This document shows, in pieces, positions 11,180 to 24,279 of a stretch of 64,000 nucleotides of DNA; positions within the stretch are counted from its first letter, which is position 1, and every line of letters begins with the position of its first letter. The position numbers were made by a program, and so were the translations under genes. This DNA comes from Eleginops maclovinus (lineage: Eukaryota > Chordata > Actinopteri > Perciformes > Eleginopidae): contig NC_086350.1 of NCBI RefSeq assembly GCF_036324505.1, forward strand, positions 20,703,032 to 20,767,031, given 5' to 3'. The notes under the pieces were generated by a model. It was not told where the DNA came from and did no database searches. It worked only from the letters and a program-made list of their open reading frames with translations.

Positions 11180-14100
11180 TAGAACATGATGGAAAATAAT
11201 GATGTCTTCTAAATGATAGTTTAGGCTTCACACCACCCATCTGTTTGCAAAAAGTTCCTCTGGGGCTTCTGGATTCCAAGGTCCCTGTTGGACATCCTTT
11301 GCTATCCTCTCGTCTGTTTCAGGATTTGGTTATCTTAGAGCTAATTCCAACTCCTGTGCATGTGTGTGTCTTCACGTGCATGCCTGAATGTTTTTACCAT
11401 CTGTCCATTAAGAGTGACGTGATTTGTTTTGACATCCATTAACAGGGGGCTGTCCTTTCAAATTCCACACACTTGTGAATGTTTCCTGCTTATGAACTTT
11501 GAATGGAAACATTTGTTAAATGCCGAGTGTAAAAAACAGAAAAAGTTAAATATAGATATATAAGTATGCACTGAGGGTTTGTATTATTTTCCCCTTGTCT
11601 TGTATGGCGTTCTCTGTTTCTGTTTCACAGCTTTTGTCCTGCCAAAGGATTTTTTGAACAATATGAGAGGTAGAAATCTAAAAATGCTAAATGTGACTAC
11701 TGATATGCCTTATTGCACTCCCTGATGCCAGGGTGGTTTATAGGATGTTTTACTAAAAGCAGTTCATTGTCCTGTCTGAAATTATTAAAACATCAAAATA
11801 TTTCACAGATGATGTTCTTTAAATCCATGACTCCAAACCTGACTTGAATAATGTTGTTTTGTTTGTTATTGCATATATATTGTTTTAGTATCTGTGTAAA
11901 AGGTAAAAACATGCAGATGCAATAAAAAAGAAAAACTAAATTCTGGCGTTATATTTATCAACATTATCCAATAAACCGAGAAAGATTATGACGATTGTGC
12001 TCAATGTTTTGTCTACACAACAACAAATATGTAGCAAAGCCATATCCATCTCAACTTAAAATAAAAATCACTAATAGTACACCGCCATTTTCGGAAAAAG
12101 GATCAAGAACTGCTCACATGAACATATGTGGTGAAGAGCGTGTGTTACAAAGAAGCTCATAGTGCAAATGTTTGGTGTCCATACCCGTGCCCATGCCTGT
12201 GAGGGAGAGTGTTTGTAGTTGGTGTGTGGAGCATGTGGAGCATGTAGAGCCTGATCCAGACAGACATTACAGATATTGGCGCTGTGGAGTTCCATTCGCT
12301 GTATCTTGGTCCAAAGCAGATGGCCACAGATCCATCGAGCCAAGGCCTTAATAGAGCCACAGCTGCTGGCAGACAAAGTGAATCTCCCTCCATATGCACT
12401 TCCCTGAAAAACACGGCACTGCTCTGTTTGCTCTGCTGTGGGAGTGTGACACAGTCCGCAAGCTCTGACTCAGACTACGATACTTCTCCATTCGTCCCAG
12501 TCCACACAGGGCAATTTGTTCAAATTTAACAAAGGCTGACAGTGGACAGGTACGCCCTTGTCTCCTGTTCACATTCAGCCGTAAAGCATTAACAAGGTGG
12601 CAGTGAGTAATATATTTTCGCTTAACAAGCACCGATCCATCCACTACAATTTGGACCTTTTGGAGAAATACACTTGAGACTGGAGTTTCAGATGCCCTTG
12701 TTGAACTCATTAATATAAAAGTCAATACCTTAATGAAAGTAAAAGTAGTCTCTATGACTTTACTGTGCTGCAGGTATTTTGTATCAGAGTGCAAACTGCC
12801 ATTGTTGTTGTTTTGGTACAGAACTTCTACCTTATTTATTTGCAATGCTTATTGATGTGATTATACTGTTTACAATAAAAGCACTAGTATTATTTCCATT
12901 AGAGTAAAACATTAGTCCCAAAAAGACATGCTTTGCATAAATCCTGATGCCATTATAATGGCAAAGGAAAGAACGTATGTGTCTGTCTCTTTTCTCTAAC
13001 ATACAGTAAGTGTTACCTTGGAGAAAGCATGTTCTCCCTTTGTTTACATACTTGTCTAGACATATTTCTGATCTGATTGATCGCCATGAATAGGTTTCAA
13101 CATTTGGACAAATAAAAAGGAATTGGCTCGAAAAAACTGAAATGGTTCCATATGGTTTGAATGTTGTGTGTGAAACCCGGGGGAGGGGCCTTGCTGCGTG
13201 CTTCTCTGCAAAGTGTGTGCTGGCCCCGGTAAGCTTTAGTCCCCGTTGTGAACTGGACCAGGATTAAGTGAGCGAGGCCAATTATTGCAGTTCTATTTTG
13301 AAATTATGAAGTGTGACTGCCATTATCACTATCCTGACCCAGGGGAGTGTTGAATCTACATCGCAGGTGTTAAGAGGGTGAGGCGACTGAAAAGATCGAA
13401 AGCACAGTCGGAGAAGAGATCTTCAGATTAAAAGACACGCTATCTTGGGAAATGAAAAAGCAGGCCGACCAAGAAAAAGACACCGCTGGGTGAGAGGGGC
13501 ACACATTTTCAAATCACTCAGGTGAGGGACAATAAACGCAAATCAACTGGGACAGCAAGGGGCTTGACATTTCTAATTAATATTAATTGATTCACTTCAG
13601 TGCCTTGTTTACTGAGTGGGAGCCAGCATGGATCAACAATTCCACTTTCCACAAAAGCGGAATTACAGGCGTAGCAAACACAACAAATGCATCTCCCATG
13701 TACAAAGACACATTAACTGCACACAGTTGCGTAGTAAGAGATCTACAGGAGAGAAGTCATTAAAAGGTACTACCATGTGTCTGTGGGAAAGAAAGTGTCT
13801 ACATCACAGGCTAAACAATCCTTGAACAGCTAATCTGTTTTGGCATTTAGACAGCACAACCAAGAGACTGCCCACATAGAGTTACGTAACACTCACATTG
13901 ATACACACACTCCAGAGATAGACCTTTAAGTTGTTGTGTAGCTTTTACTTTTTTAAAGAAGTATGTCCTATGAGGAGATTGAAATGGAAGAAGCAAAGGC
14001 AAGAAGAATTAGAAAAAAAGGAGAGAAAATAGGAGATAGACACCAAGACAAAAAAAATGTGGTGCAAGTAAAAGGCGTGTACTATGCATGTGTGTGCGCA

Positions 14101-17100
14101 AAACTGCAGGTTAAAGTCATACAAATGTGTCACATATCATTCAAGTGTCTCTTTACTGTTACAAACCATATACAATCAGGGAAAAAATCTTTAAAATGAC
14201 ATCACAAAGTGGAGTGAAAAGGAGGCAACGAAAAGTAAGATGGGCTCGTAGGGAGAAGATAAAGTGTGGTGAAGTGGCGGTTTGGAGATGATAAGGGGTC
14301 GGTGTGCGATGATGACTAAGAAGCAATCATGTGAATGGTTTGACATTTACCAAGGGTCGCAGAAAACGGTTGGTAGTGGTTTTCATTCAGGTGAGGAGCA
14401 TATCAACTAGGCTGGATAGTTTGTCGGAAAAGATGAGCTGGAGGTTATGGTGTGAGGAAAAACCGGAGGATACTTGAAATCAATAAAGTGGATTTGCTGA
14501 GTGGAGACGTCGAGGGGTGCGGAATACGGAGGAGATGGCACTAAGGACAGATGGTGTTTAAACACCCTCAATACTGAGAGAGTTGGAGAGTGTGACAAAA
14601 AAAAAATCAACAGAGGGAGTATTGGTGTCCAACTTCTGCTATGGTACATGCACATGCCAACTGGAGTATGGCAGCACCCCATGGCACCGGTCTGGACAGG
14701 CTAAACCATCTGAACAGCATGAGCAATCCCTCTATTCATCTAGGCATGGCAGGTCTATTCAAGCAGTGCTTTTGCAGGGATGGGACACCATCAACTCCAG
14801 AAGTCATTTTTCCACTTTTTTCCACAAAAGAGAAAGAGCAACCATAAAGGAAAATAGAAAAAAGGCATAACCTGTTGTTTGATCTGTTTGCTGAACACAT
14901 AAACAGGCCATACAGAAACCAAAGAGGACGCAGAAGAAAAAAGTGGGACAGTCGCAGTCCCCTGTCGATCTTTCATTCAGTCACACTTTTAAGTCATTCC
15001 CAGAACATCAGCTGCACAGCAGGAATCTCTACAGCTACGCTACGCTGCAGTGACAATGATGATTACAGCCTCTTTTACAGACGGACATGCATCAACAGTG
15101 TGCCAGTACATGAAATGCATTGGAACAGAACTGTCCTCCAAACAGTACAAATCACAGCAGTATTCAAACGCTGCCTTAATGTGTGTGGTCTGCACACTGA
15201 GCAGCTGTTTGTTAAAGGGAAATTCTATCTCCATAAAACCTGAGTCTTGTATTTTTGGCCAAGGCCTGAGTTGACTCCTTGCCAAGCCTTAGTAGGCCTT
15301 TTGGAAAAGTGTGTTATATTACAACTCCTCTAAGGAATAAGCTCTTACAGCTTTTCAGGTGGAAGTCCCATTGAACGTAACTTCCATTATTGCAGTCAGT
15401 CTAAGCAGCAGGAAACAGAAGTGGTTAGATGTACACACTGGTTTTAAACAAACCTCCAAGGACAAGGGTAAACTCAGGAACCAAAGGGTCTTCAATCACT
15501 GTTTACACACTGAATTTGTACTGGTTGTGATTGTGCAATCATAGTTTTACTGTGCAATTTGGTATTTTCAAGTCTTGGTGCCAAGTTGAATTAGCCATCT
15601 GCTGGACACAGAGATTGGTGTCTTCATATTGGACTCTGCGCAACAAAGAAAAATAAATGTAGACTTCTTTCAACGTAAGCGCACTTTTGACTGGACACTA
15701 AGAACATGGACTTACAGAGAGTGATTCATAAAAATAAAAATAAATTACATTAAACATTACTTTCGCACAGGTGCTGATGGTTGAATTTTCTTTTGATTAG
15801 CATTCAAGGTCAACTGTTCATGCAAACTGTTTGGTATAAACCCAATATCCAGATGATAGGTTTGAGGCATTTCATGAAATGATCTATCTGGTTGCAGGCA
15901 ACCAAGCATGGCCATCCCGCTTAACAACCTGCTAGGGGAGTTTACCCTCTGATCAAGGTCTCTCACCTGGGAAGTCTCAGAGCACATCAGGCTGACTGAA
16001 TTGAATATAGATATGGGTAAATGAATTATGAATTATGAATAGGCACCAATCCAAAAAGTGAAAATGCAATAGCTTTTCAAATTTAAATAGATTTTCTAAC
16101 CATCAGTGAAGTAATAGGCCTCAGAAACGTTAGACGGACGGAGAAGTCCTATAGATAGGGAAACATACAGTAAAGGGAGGCTGATGGGAAACTGAAACTG
16201 TCATTACTTCAGGTCACTGCAAATAATTTTGAGTCTTACAAACTGATATTTCAAGAGACCCTCAATACTTTTAGAAATGCTTTAAAATGACACTGCTTTA
16301 GTGTCAGCATCATACAATACATGAACAGTGAGTGACTCCACTTTGTGCCAAAAAGCTGTAGAAATAATGTAAAAATGTGTGTTTGTGTGTTGGATGAAAG
16401 CTTCTCCTTCGGTGAAAGCCTGTGGGTGCATGTGTGCGTGTTAAGTTGGCAAGAATTATGACACACACTGGCTCACACGCACACACAAATATACACACAC
16501 ACAATCCAACAATTCTGCTATGTGTCAGAGCTATTCCCATGTAGGAACAGCTGAAGTTGATCTCATTAACTTGCCCTTCATTCAAACAGCTAATTACACA
16601 CAATCACAGCCTTCACAGCACAATCAAGCCCTGACAGAGGGAGAGAAAGAAACACTGAGGGGGGGTAAGAGTAGGAAAATAAGTCTGCAACAAACACAAA
16701 GAGAAAAGAAAGCAGAGGACATACTGAGAAAGAAAGCAGAGCAGGGAAAACAAAGCAGAAGAGAAGAGGGCAAGAAACAGGATGCTTCATTACTTCAAAG
16801 CCTTCAACAAGTACTTTACTTTGGTTTAAGCTGATTTTCCCTCTCACGTACATCAGTGGATTGGCTCACAGTCAGAATCTTTCAGAAAAGCTATTTGTTT
16901 CCAGTATCCCTAATAAAGGAATTAATGTTATGTTAATGACTTTTCAGCCTATTACTGCACTGTTGATGGATCCATCTGTACTTGAAAATGTCTTTTACCC
17001 CAGAACCCTGCCGCATGGTTATTTGTGTCAGAGTCTTTGTCAGGTAATTTATGAGAGGACATTAAGCCGTTAATACATTGTGTTACGAAAAAAACGAGGA

Positions 17101-20100
17101 CAGTTTAATGGCATTGCGTAGATGAGCAAACTAGCAATCAATAATGCCACATAATGAAGCCTCTTGAAGGTCTACTGCGGATAGAAAACAGTGGTTGATG
17201 AAACTTAAAAGAGAATACTAAGGGCCTGTGCAAGTTTATGTGTGCCCAAGTGTGTAAAGAAGCTACTTTATGTGTACTGAATACATTTTGAGCAGGAAAA
17301 CATTACATGGAAGTCTCAGGCAACAGAGCAAAGACAAGCCTGCCAACTACTGAGATTTATCTGGGTTCAATCCCGGGCAGAGCAAGGTCTTGATGAGTTG
17401 ACAAATATCAGTTGTACTTTTTTATTTCCAAAAAACAGTGTACAAAAGATTCAGAAAGCAGGCTTTGAATCAACACTTTTGATATATGAATCGACAAACT
17501 TTATGGCCAAGACTTATGTTTGTGATAGCTAATTAATGGCAATAATTTAAGTAATCTCTGTATGGGACTTAACCTAAGGAAACGTGATTGTTTCAAAAGG
17601 TAATTACAGATCGAAGAACTTAATCTCGAACAGTTTTTATTTCTCATCTACAAATTTGAACCTTGAACACATATAAGCAGTGGGTCTCCTGGCTTGGTTG
17701 AATAGGATGCAAGTGTTTGAGAATGGGAAACTATTTTAGGGATCTTGCCCTAGTTGGTGCAATAGTGACTCTTTGTTGGCGGCAGAGAGGGGTTGGGTTT
17801 TGGGAGGATGGTTTGGACACTCTCCTGATCATGGCTTGCAGGGGATAAGTAAACAGGTGATTCCACTTGCAGTTGAGAAGCTTGTCTTATTGTGGCAGCA
17901 GCAGTATACATTGGCAGTAAACATTTCAGGGGAGAACTTAAGGAGAAAGTACAGGGAAGAAGAAAATAAAGCAGTGAGCAAGGAGGAGAAGACATAACAT
18001 AAAAAGATTGAGAAAGAGGTAAGTCCGGTCAAGAAACTGTTTACTTCTGTCGTCATCCTGCCAACATCTCCTGGTTGTTTTTCTTCATATCTTGCAACTG
18101 TTCATTTCCTTCTACCTTTGTCTCTCTCCTTGTGTTCTGTCTCGCACTGTCTGAGTCTCAGGAGGGCTGCTGGTCTGAAACATTCCTCTCTGCTGCAGAT
18201 TTCCAGTCTGAGAGTTTTATTCGTAAAGTCTGGTCTGTGTTCCTGTGCCTCTCTGGATCTTTACATCTGTCCCTGACTGCGTCTATCTCTTTCTCTGCAT
18301 AGTTGCCTGTCTATTGCATTCAGACAGCAGTTCTTTTGACTCTTAAGGTCATGACTGGCTGTGTCGCATCACTTTTTAAGTGTCAACATTGGTTCTTAAC
18401 AGGCATTTTTCGGTCACATTCAATTACACTGCCAAGAGATATGCAATAAGTCCTTGGCAAAATGTTTTCTCTTACTCATGTCATTTTTTATAAGATATTC
18501 TTAATAATCTCACAGTTAAGTACAATCATGTAGCCTTGTGAGGATGCCAGGGGAGCTCCTTGTTTCGAGACCCCAAGAGTCCTAGTAATCAAACATGGAG
18601 CTTTAACCTGTAATCTGAAAAAACAAATTACCATTGCCCCGAAAAAATACACTCAACCGGCCACAAACAGAAGCACCTATAGCTAATTAGTCCTGCCCAA
18701 CTTTGCCTCTAATTGTCTTACCCTGATATTCTTGCCTTATCCTTATCAATGGAACTCCTCATGCCTTAACCTAGCTAATGCAACCAAGGATGGCATTGAG
18801 TCTTAAAAAGTCATGCCTTTTTCTTAAATGTTTTTTTTTACAGTAATTCTGCATAATAGGATGGCAGACGGCATGCACTATCAAAGACAACTTAACATTG
18901 CTGCTGTGTAGTTTGGTTTGGAAAAAGGGGGAAATGTTTCTGCAGCTTGAATGTCAAAACGTTCATCGACCCACATCCAATTGCAGAAGGCCTAAGCTCA
19001 GTTGAATGCGTTGAGCTGGATGAAGCTTTCTCAAAAGCTAATTGTTGTTATCGAAATCACTGATCATGTTATTTGACATTTTAATAGTCCGGAGGGGATT
19101 TAGTCCTACAGGAGTGTCATAATATGCAGCTACACTCCGCTCCTCGATAGCAGCCTCAGCTCTGTCAGTACCGACCCTGGCCTACAGTCACTCAGACAAC
19201 TGGGAATAAAATTAACTAAATAGCAGAAGATTAAGACGGATTAGAGCTGCTGGTAAACCATCTGAATACTGTCACATCTCTGTGGAGTTGAAGGCTTATG
19301 ATGGTTTGCACACTGTGTATGGACAGTCGAGCGATACAATTAATGTTGTGGAGTATGTATTATCATACTTTAAGTATTACATAGGCAATGCACAACACTC
19401 TGCAACACTTTCATATTATACATATTTTATATTAATATTAACAAAAAGAGGGATTTTTAATAGGAATTTGATCTAAGGTGCATGTGTGGGGTGTTTGGAC
19501 ACAGTGTGAAGGTATAACAGTGAAAATGATATTTTCAGGCAAAACTGTTTGGGGCATTTGTTAAATTTTTAAAGAAAAGTATTGCAACAACTACATTAAG
19601 TGTATTGGTGCTATTTTTCCTTTTTTGGTTATTTAACTTCAGGAAGAAGAATGGTAAACAGTGTTTACTGTTTAGTTGTTGAAGTATAGTTTCCTCTCTT
19701 TGTATTTGTTGTTTGACCTACTCTCTCCGTCTAAATTTCTCAGCTTTTCATTCATCACGTTCTGTGGATGACAAGGATCCTATACAAAGGTACAGGAATA
19801 AATGGCACCATCCCTTGCTATCGACAGACTCTACTCAATTGAATTTAATGCTTGGCTGCCCTTGTGTTTTCTTCCTCAGCCCCGCAAATAAACTCATTTA
19901 TTAAAATTTTGTGATGTCTCCATCTGCATCTGTGCGTGTTACATCGTCTCCTCCTTCTCGTGGGGTTGTGCTTGACTAGGGTGGCATCCATCAATTAACC
20001 ACTTAATCAGAACTAATTAATGTAATAATGCATGGCTTGATTAACAAAATTGCTATAGGCATTTCAAAACAAGGTATCCAATATCTAACACAGATAGGGT

Positions 20101-20250
20101 GGGAAAGGGCAGATCATTTTTCCCAGTCATGTGGCGTGAATATCTGAATACTGACTGGCTCACATTTAAACAGAGAGTATAGAGAATTAGAATACGTTAT
20201 TTTTTGTGCATTTTCCTTAAAATGTCCAGCAGTGGAAGTTATGGTTAACT
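11180..20250. other. Long non-coding stretch, no gene recognised
   Basis: About 9 kb without a supportable exon. Visible content includes a GA-rich tract at 16630-16790, a short CA/GT-rich patch near 16380-16505 and a three-copy 7-bp tandem repeat (ATGAATT) near 16020. ORFs up to 165 codons occur (for example 12348-12845 on the minus strand) but overlap ORFs on the other strand, have no recognisable domain and begin without convincing context. It is probably intronic or intergenic. Confidence 0.5.
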
Positions 20251-20608
20251 CATTTGCTCATTTTCAGAGTTCACATTTGTATTTTGGGCCTCTACTGTGA
20301 CATGGTTACAGGCTTAAATGTTAAAAAAGTGCTTAGTTTTTCTCGTACTGACTCAATGTAGCAACTCTTTCGTCCTTTCTGTTGAAGCTCTAGCTAATAG
20401 AAACATGACTTTAAGGTAGTGATGTCACTATGTTACATAAGTAAACAAAGAAGTCCTATCAAGGAGTTTCGTGAAGGGCAGTGTGTGGGAGAGAAACTCC
20501 ATCTGTAGGGAACTTTGAGATTTGAATCTTTGAAGACCATCTACATGCACTCAAACTTATATTAAAACACTACAGGAAAGGGGAAATCCCCAAAAGCAAA
20601 ATAAGGCC
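20251..20608. mobile_element. MITE, copy B (near full length)
   Basis: This copy shares long aligned stretches with the copy at 61312-61666: GTTCACATTTGTATTTTG, CTACTGTGACATGGTTACAG, GCTTAAATGTTAAAAAAGTG, CACTATGTTACATAAGT and AACAAAG. It ends with CCCCAAAAGCAAAATAAGGCC, the inverted counterpart of the left end. It is about 358 bp with no coding capacity. The terminal repeats are more eroded than in copies A and C. Confidence 0.7.
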
Positions 20609-20980
20609 GCTTTGATACAATGTCCCCAGTCCTGTCTGTTACATACAAATGTATTTCGGTGGCTTATATTTGAATTATAGCAGAACACTTGCTGAAGGTA
20701 CAACTACGAACAGTGTATGAGAACCACACGTACAGCTCTAAGCATCGTAACAAACGGTCTTTTATAATAATGATGAAATAAAACAACCATATTAATTATA
20801 AAAGGGCAACATGCAAATATTAAACAGGGTATGCTTTTGATTACAGCGTGTTTTAGTAGACCCAACTGACTCGTGCAGTGAAAAACCATTTTGTGTTGAC
20901 AAAGATATGAAAAGAAGAGGAAGAAACATCTCCTCTCCCAACATAGGCCACCACATCATCTCTTTTTTAAAAATGTTTCT

Positions 20981-20990
20981 CTATATAAGG
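20981..20990 (+). promoter_or_regulatory. TATA-box-like site, speculative
   Basis: CTATATAAGG matches the TATAWAAG core well. A start about 30 bp downstream would fall near 21010-21020, and the first ATG after that (21068) opens a 169-codon frame. That frame has no recognised domain, so this may be a chance match in AT-rich DNA or the promoter of an untranslated RNA. Confidence 0.15.
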
Positions 20991-23900
20991 TCCATTATTG
21001 GGGCTGCAATTTCTCAGACAACACACAGTAGGGATAGGCTTGCTCAGCTAATCCTGCTGTCTAAGTTATGAAAAGGCATCCATTCAGTCCGGGCGCACCT
21101 GTGGGCGACAAGTCTCTCCATCTCTATTCCTGCAGAGTGCAGCATGCGGTCTCAGAGAAAGAGGGCAGAAGATCTACCAAAGCGAAATTTGTTGTCATCC
21201 CTTCTGTCTGGGACACTAGCCAGCTGCTTCATAGAGAAACGTACACACGCACAGCTAGCTCACACACCCTCTTCAGTGGAACTCCAGACTTTCCAGCACT
21301 CCCCCACTTCTCCCCCAGAACATTGCACTCAATAACGGCAAAACCAGAGCTCCAGAACAGAGTACAAACGAGCAAAACGAAATCCCCGGAATCTGAAAGC
21401 TCAGGGTGCTGTTGCAAATTGTCTGCCTCCCTGGATCACCGCTTTTCAGCATTCAGCCAGGCGCTTTCCAAACATAAACACAACATTGCTCGAATACACA
21501 GACAGGACATAGCGAGAACACACACCCACAAAGCAGCTGTCAGTCATTCAGCTAAGCTTGCTCAGATACGAGAATGAGCAGCTGCTCAGTCAAACTTAAA
21601 AAAAAAAAAAACTTGTAAGCGTCGCCTCCCCTCTAAGGAGCTTCAGGCGTCGAGGTTAGAACTACCTTGGAACATGTGAGATATTGATCAGATCAATCAA
21701 AGCAGTGTTCTAGACTCACAAACACTCTTCGTTGTCCCAGAGAGGAGTCGATGACTGATTGTTTGCAGTTTTTGCAACATCAAACTGTAAATGAGTATAA
21801 GACTGGATAGGAAAAAAAAAGAAAAAAAGGCATTTCAATTGTTTTTTCGTTAATAAACCTTATTTATAGGTGTGAATTTTAGTAATTGAGACTTGGACTC
21901 ATGACTTAAGAAAAGATAAGATGCACCTTTATTCACTTGTGACCAAATGACTTGTATTCATTTTACCTTTTCAGTTGAAATATTAAATATTCAACATTGT
22001 TACCTGTATTGACGTTTGGAAGACAATCATTTTTTTTAACTGTACAAAAATTGGAATTTGCATTGCCTCAACTGTGGTCTCGACTAGACTTGACATTAAA
22101 CCAAATTACTTGAAACAAATTCCAGGTGTAATATATAAAATAAATCATTGTTAAGTCCCTTATTTACTGCTTGAGTATTGTATAGGAGCTAACTGAGGTT
22201 AACAAGAGTTAAAATATGTACGTAGCTGTGATAGACTTCTTAAAGTTTTTCTTAGAAAACATTGCGCTCATTATTTTCCAATGACAAGACCAAAACTTCT
22301 GCAATCTGCAAAATAATAATCTGTTTATTTGACCTCTGCTTATCTTGTTATTGTATTCTATTAATTCAAAACCATTCTACTGTGTAATTGTGTAGTCTGA
22401 GAGACCTGCTAATGTAATCATGAAAAAAGCACTTTTTGATTAGCTCTAGAAAACACTGCGGTCACATGCCATTGTAATTTAAATCCAAACACCAGGAAAT
22501 ATGATGCCACTCCTGTATGGCTCAGATGTGAAGTAGATTATGGCTGTTAAAATCCTCCTCTAGCAGATCAACCGGAAAATGACTACAATAGTTGGTTGCA
22601 ACATTAATAATGGGCCTTTTGAGATGCAGCACCTCTCCAATGCTTCTTCTTTGTGTCAAGTTCACAAATGTACCTGTGATTCTTGTGTATCATTACTTTT
22701 TGGTTATTATTTATAGTACAATAACAGAGCCATGAGGACTGTTCACATATGGGACTTGATTAATTCATAATCCAGTGTAGTATGAACAAACCCCCTTGAG
22801 AAGGAGAATACAGACGTGTGCTGAGCTAATGGTACTTGCACACACATATAAACAGAAGCAAGCAAAACTTAGTGCTGGGCATAAGAATACAAAGTAAAAT
22901 TAAATAAATAAAACATAGACAAAGGAACACAGTTAATCTCATCTAACATTCAAAGTGTGAATATCTAAACCACTATCTCTGAACAACAACCTAAACCTAG
23001 AGTAAACTATTATCACATCTAAAGGTGACACCTGGCAGTGCTACCATCACCATCCTGCTGCCGTTATAGCCGTATGTGCCAAGGATGCTCCCTTCCCAGC
23101 CTTCTAATCTACAGAATGGGACATTCATGCAAAGGCTGCTTCATCAATAACTCATAGAACAGCTCATTTCACTGTACTATCGAGCAACCTCCATGCCTTA
23201 CAGGCACTTCCTGCTAGGTGTGAAACAATACTGTGCTGGGGAGGACTTGTTCAAAATATATCATCTCAAGAGACGGTGCCCTCGCTCAAGAATACGTAAG
23301 CAGGTGTGTTTGTCAATGGTGTCGGTGTTCATGAATGCATGTATGTGCATCTATAAGTGTGGGTATTTGGATATTCTGCCTCGCTGTGTGTTTTGGAGGC
23401 AGTCTAGCTAAAGTCCCCTGCAGATTCTTGCCACACAAATAAACATCATGACTAGGAAGGGGCCAGTTAACGATGCATGTCTCATGCATTCTGATAAGGA
23501 AGCTTTCACTGGGAGACAAACAAAGATCAAGGTGAGCGACCTACAGGGATGAGAAGCTGAAGGGAACGTGTCAGTGTACAACGGTGCATCTCACATTTCA
23601 TAATTTGGCTACAAAGATAAGGCAGGTGAACATTTTGTGAAAGGACAACACACATTGTACGTTCCTGCCGTCCAATTTCGAAGCAGAGGCTTTTGAATAT
23701 TCTGGTCTGAATGGGAACCCTTCCATCAGATTGGGAAAATGCGTATGGCCACATTCTTCTCATGGGTCGATATGCATCATTGCTGAATAAAATGTAACGT
23801 TAATTCTATGTTATTAGCTCAAATTTTAAAGATAAATACAGGTTTTGCTAGAAGGCGCAACAAAAAATACACTGGATATTAAGAGGTGTAAATTATGGGT

Positions 23901-24248
23901 GAGCACCTCTGTTCTGACAGATAACATTACTCAGTGATGCAGACCAATGAACCATCAATTTGTCCATCTGCTTTTTGCTCTGGGCTTTCTCTTCCACACC
24001 TCGACACTCGTTATTTCGGTTAATCCCCCCCTCTCTATCAACTTTCTCATTTCTCTTTTGATTTGGCTCTCATCTCTCTCAATCATCCTGTCTCTCAGAT
24101 TCCTGTACGCTATTTCTATATCTCAATCATCCAAGGCAAAGTGAGGAATCATACGTAATATCACACTGCAGTGCACTACACTAATGAAAAGGGGGGGCTG
24201 TGTAGGAATGATTGGGGGAGACATATTTTCCTATTTATGTCCTCCTTG

Positions 24249-24279
24249 AGCATGCCTTGCTTATATCGCAAGGCATGCT
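24249..24279. repeat. 12-bp perfect stem-loop followed by a T run
   Basis: AGCATGCCTTGC (24249-24260) and GCAAGGCATGCT (24268-24279) are exact inverted copies separated by the 7-base loop TTATATC, with six more T residues following. In bacteria this shape would be a terminator. In vertebrate DNA it is at most a small RNA-hairpin candidate or chance. There is no recognised promoter next to it. Confidence 0.6.

Noticed and set aside
12348..12845. 165-codon minus-strand ORF
   Set aside because: No domain is recognised, it overlaps other frames on both strands and its composition is like the surrounding non-coding DNA.
17340..17390. tRNA B-box-like GGGTTCAATCCCGGGC
   Set aside because: No A box, acceptor stem or cloverleaf could be fitted upstream; at most a decayed SINE trace.
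18001..18020. GAG|GTAAGT donor-like site on the plus strand
   Set aside because: The upstream sequence has stop codons close by and no acceptor-bounded exon; judged a chance match.
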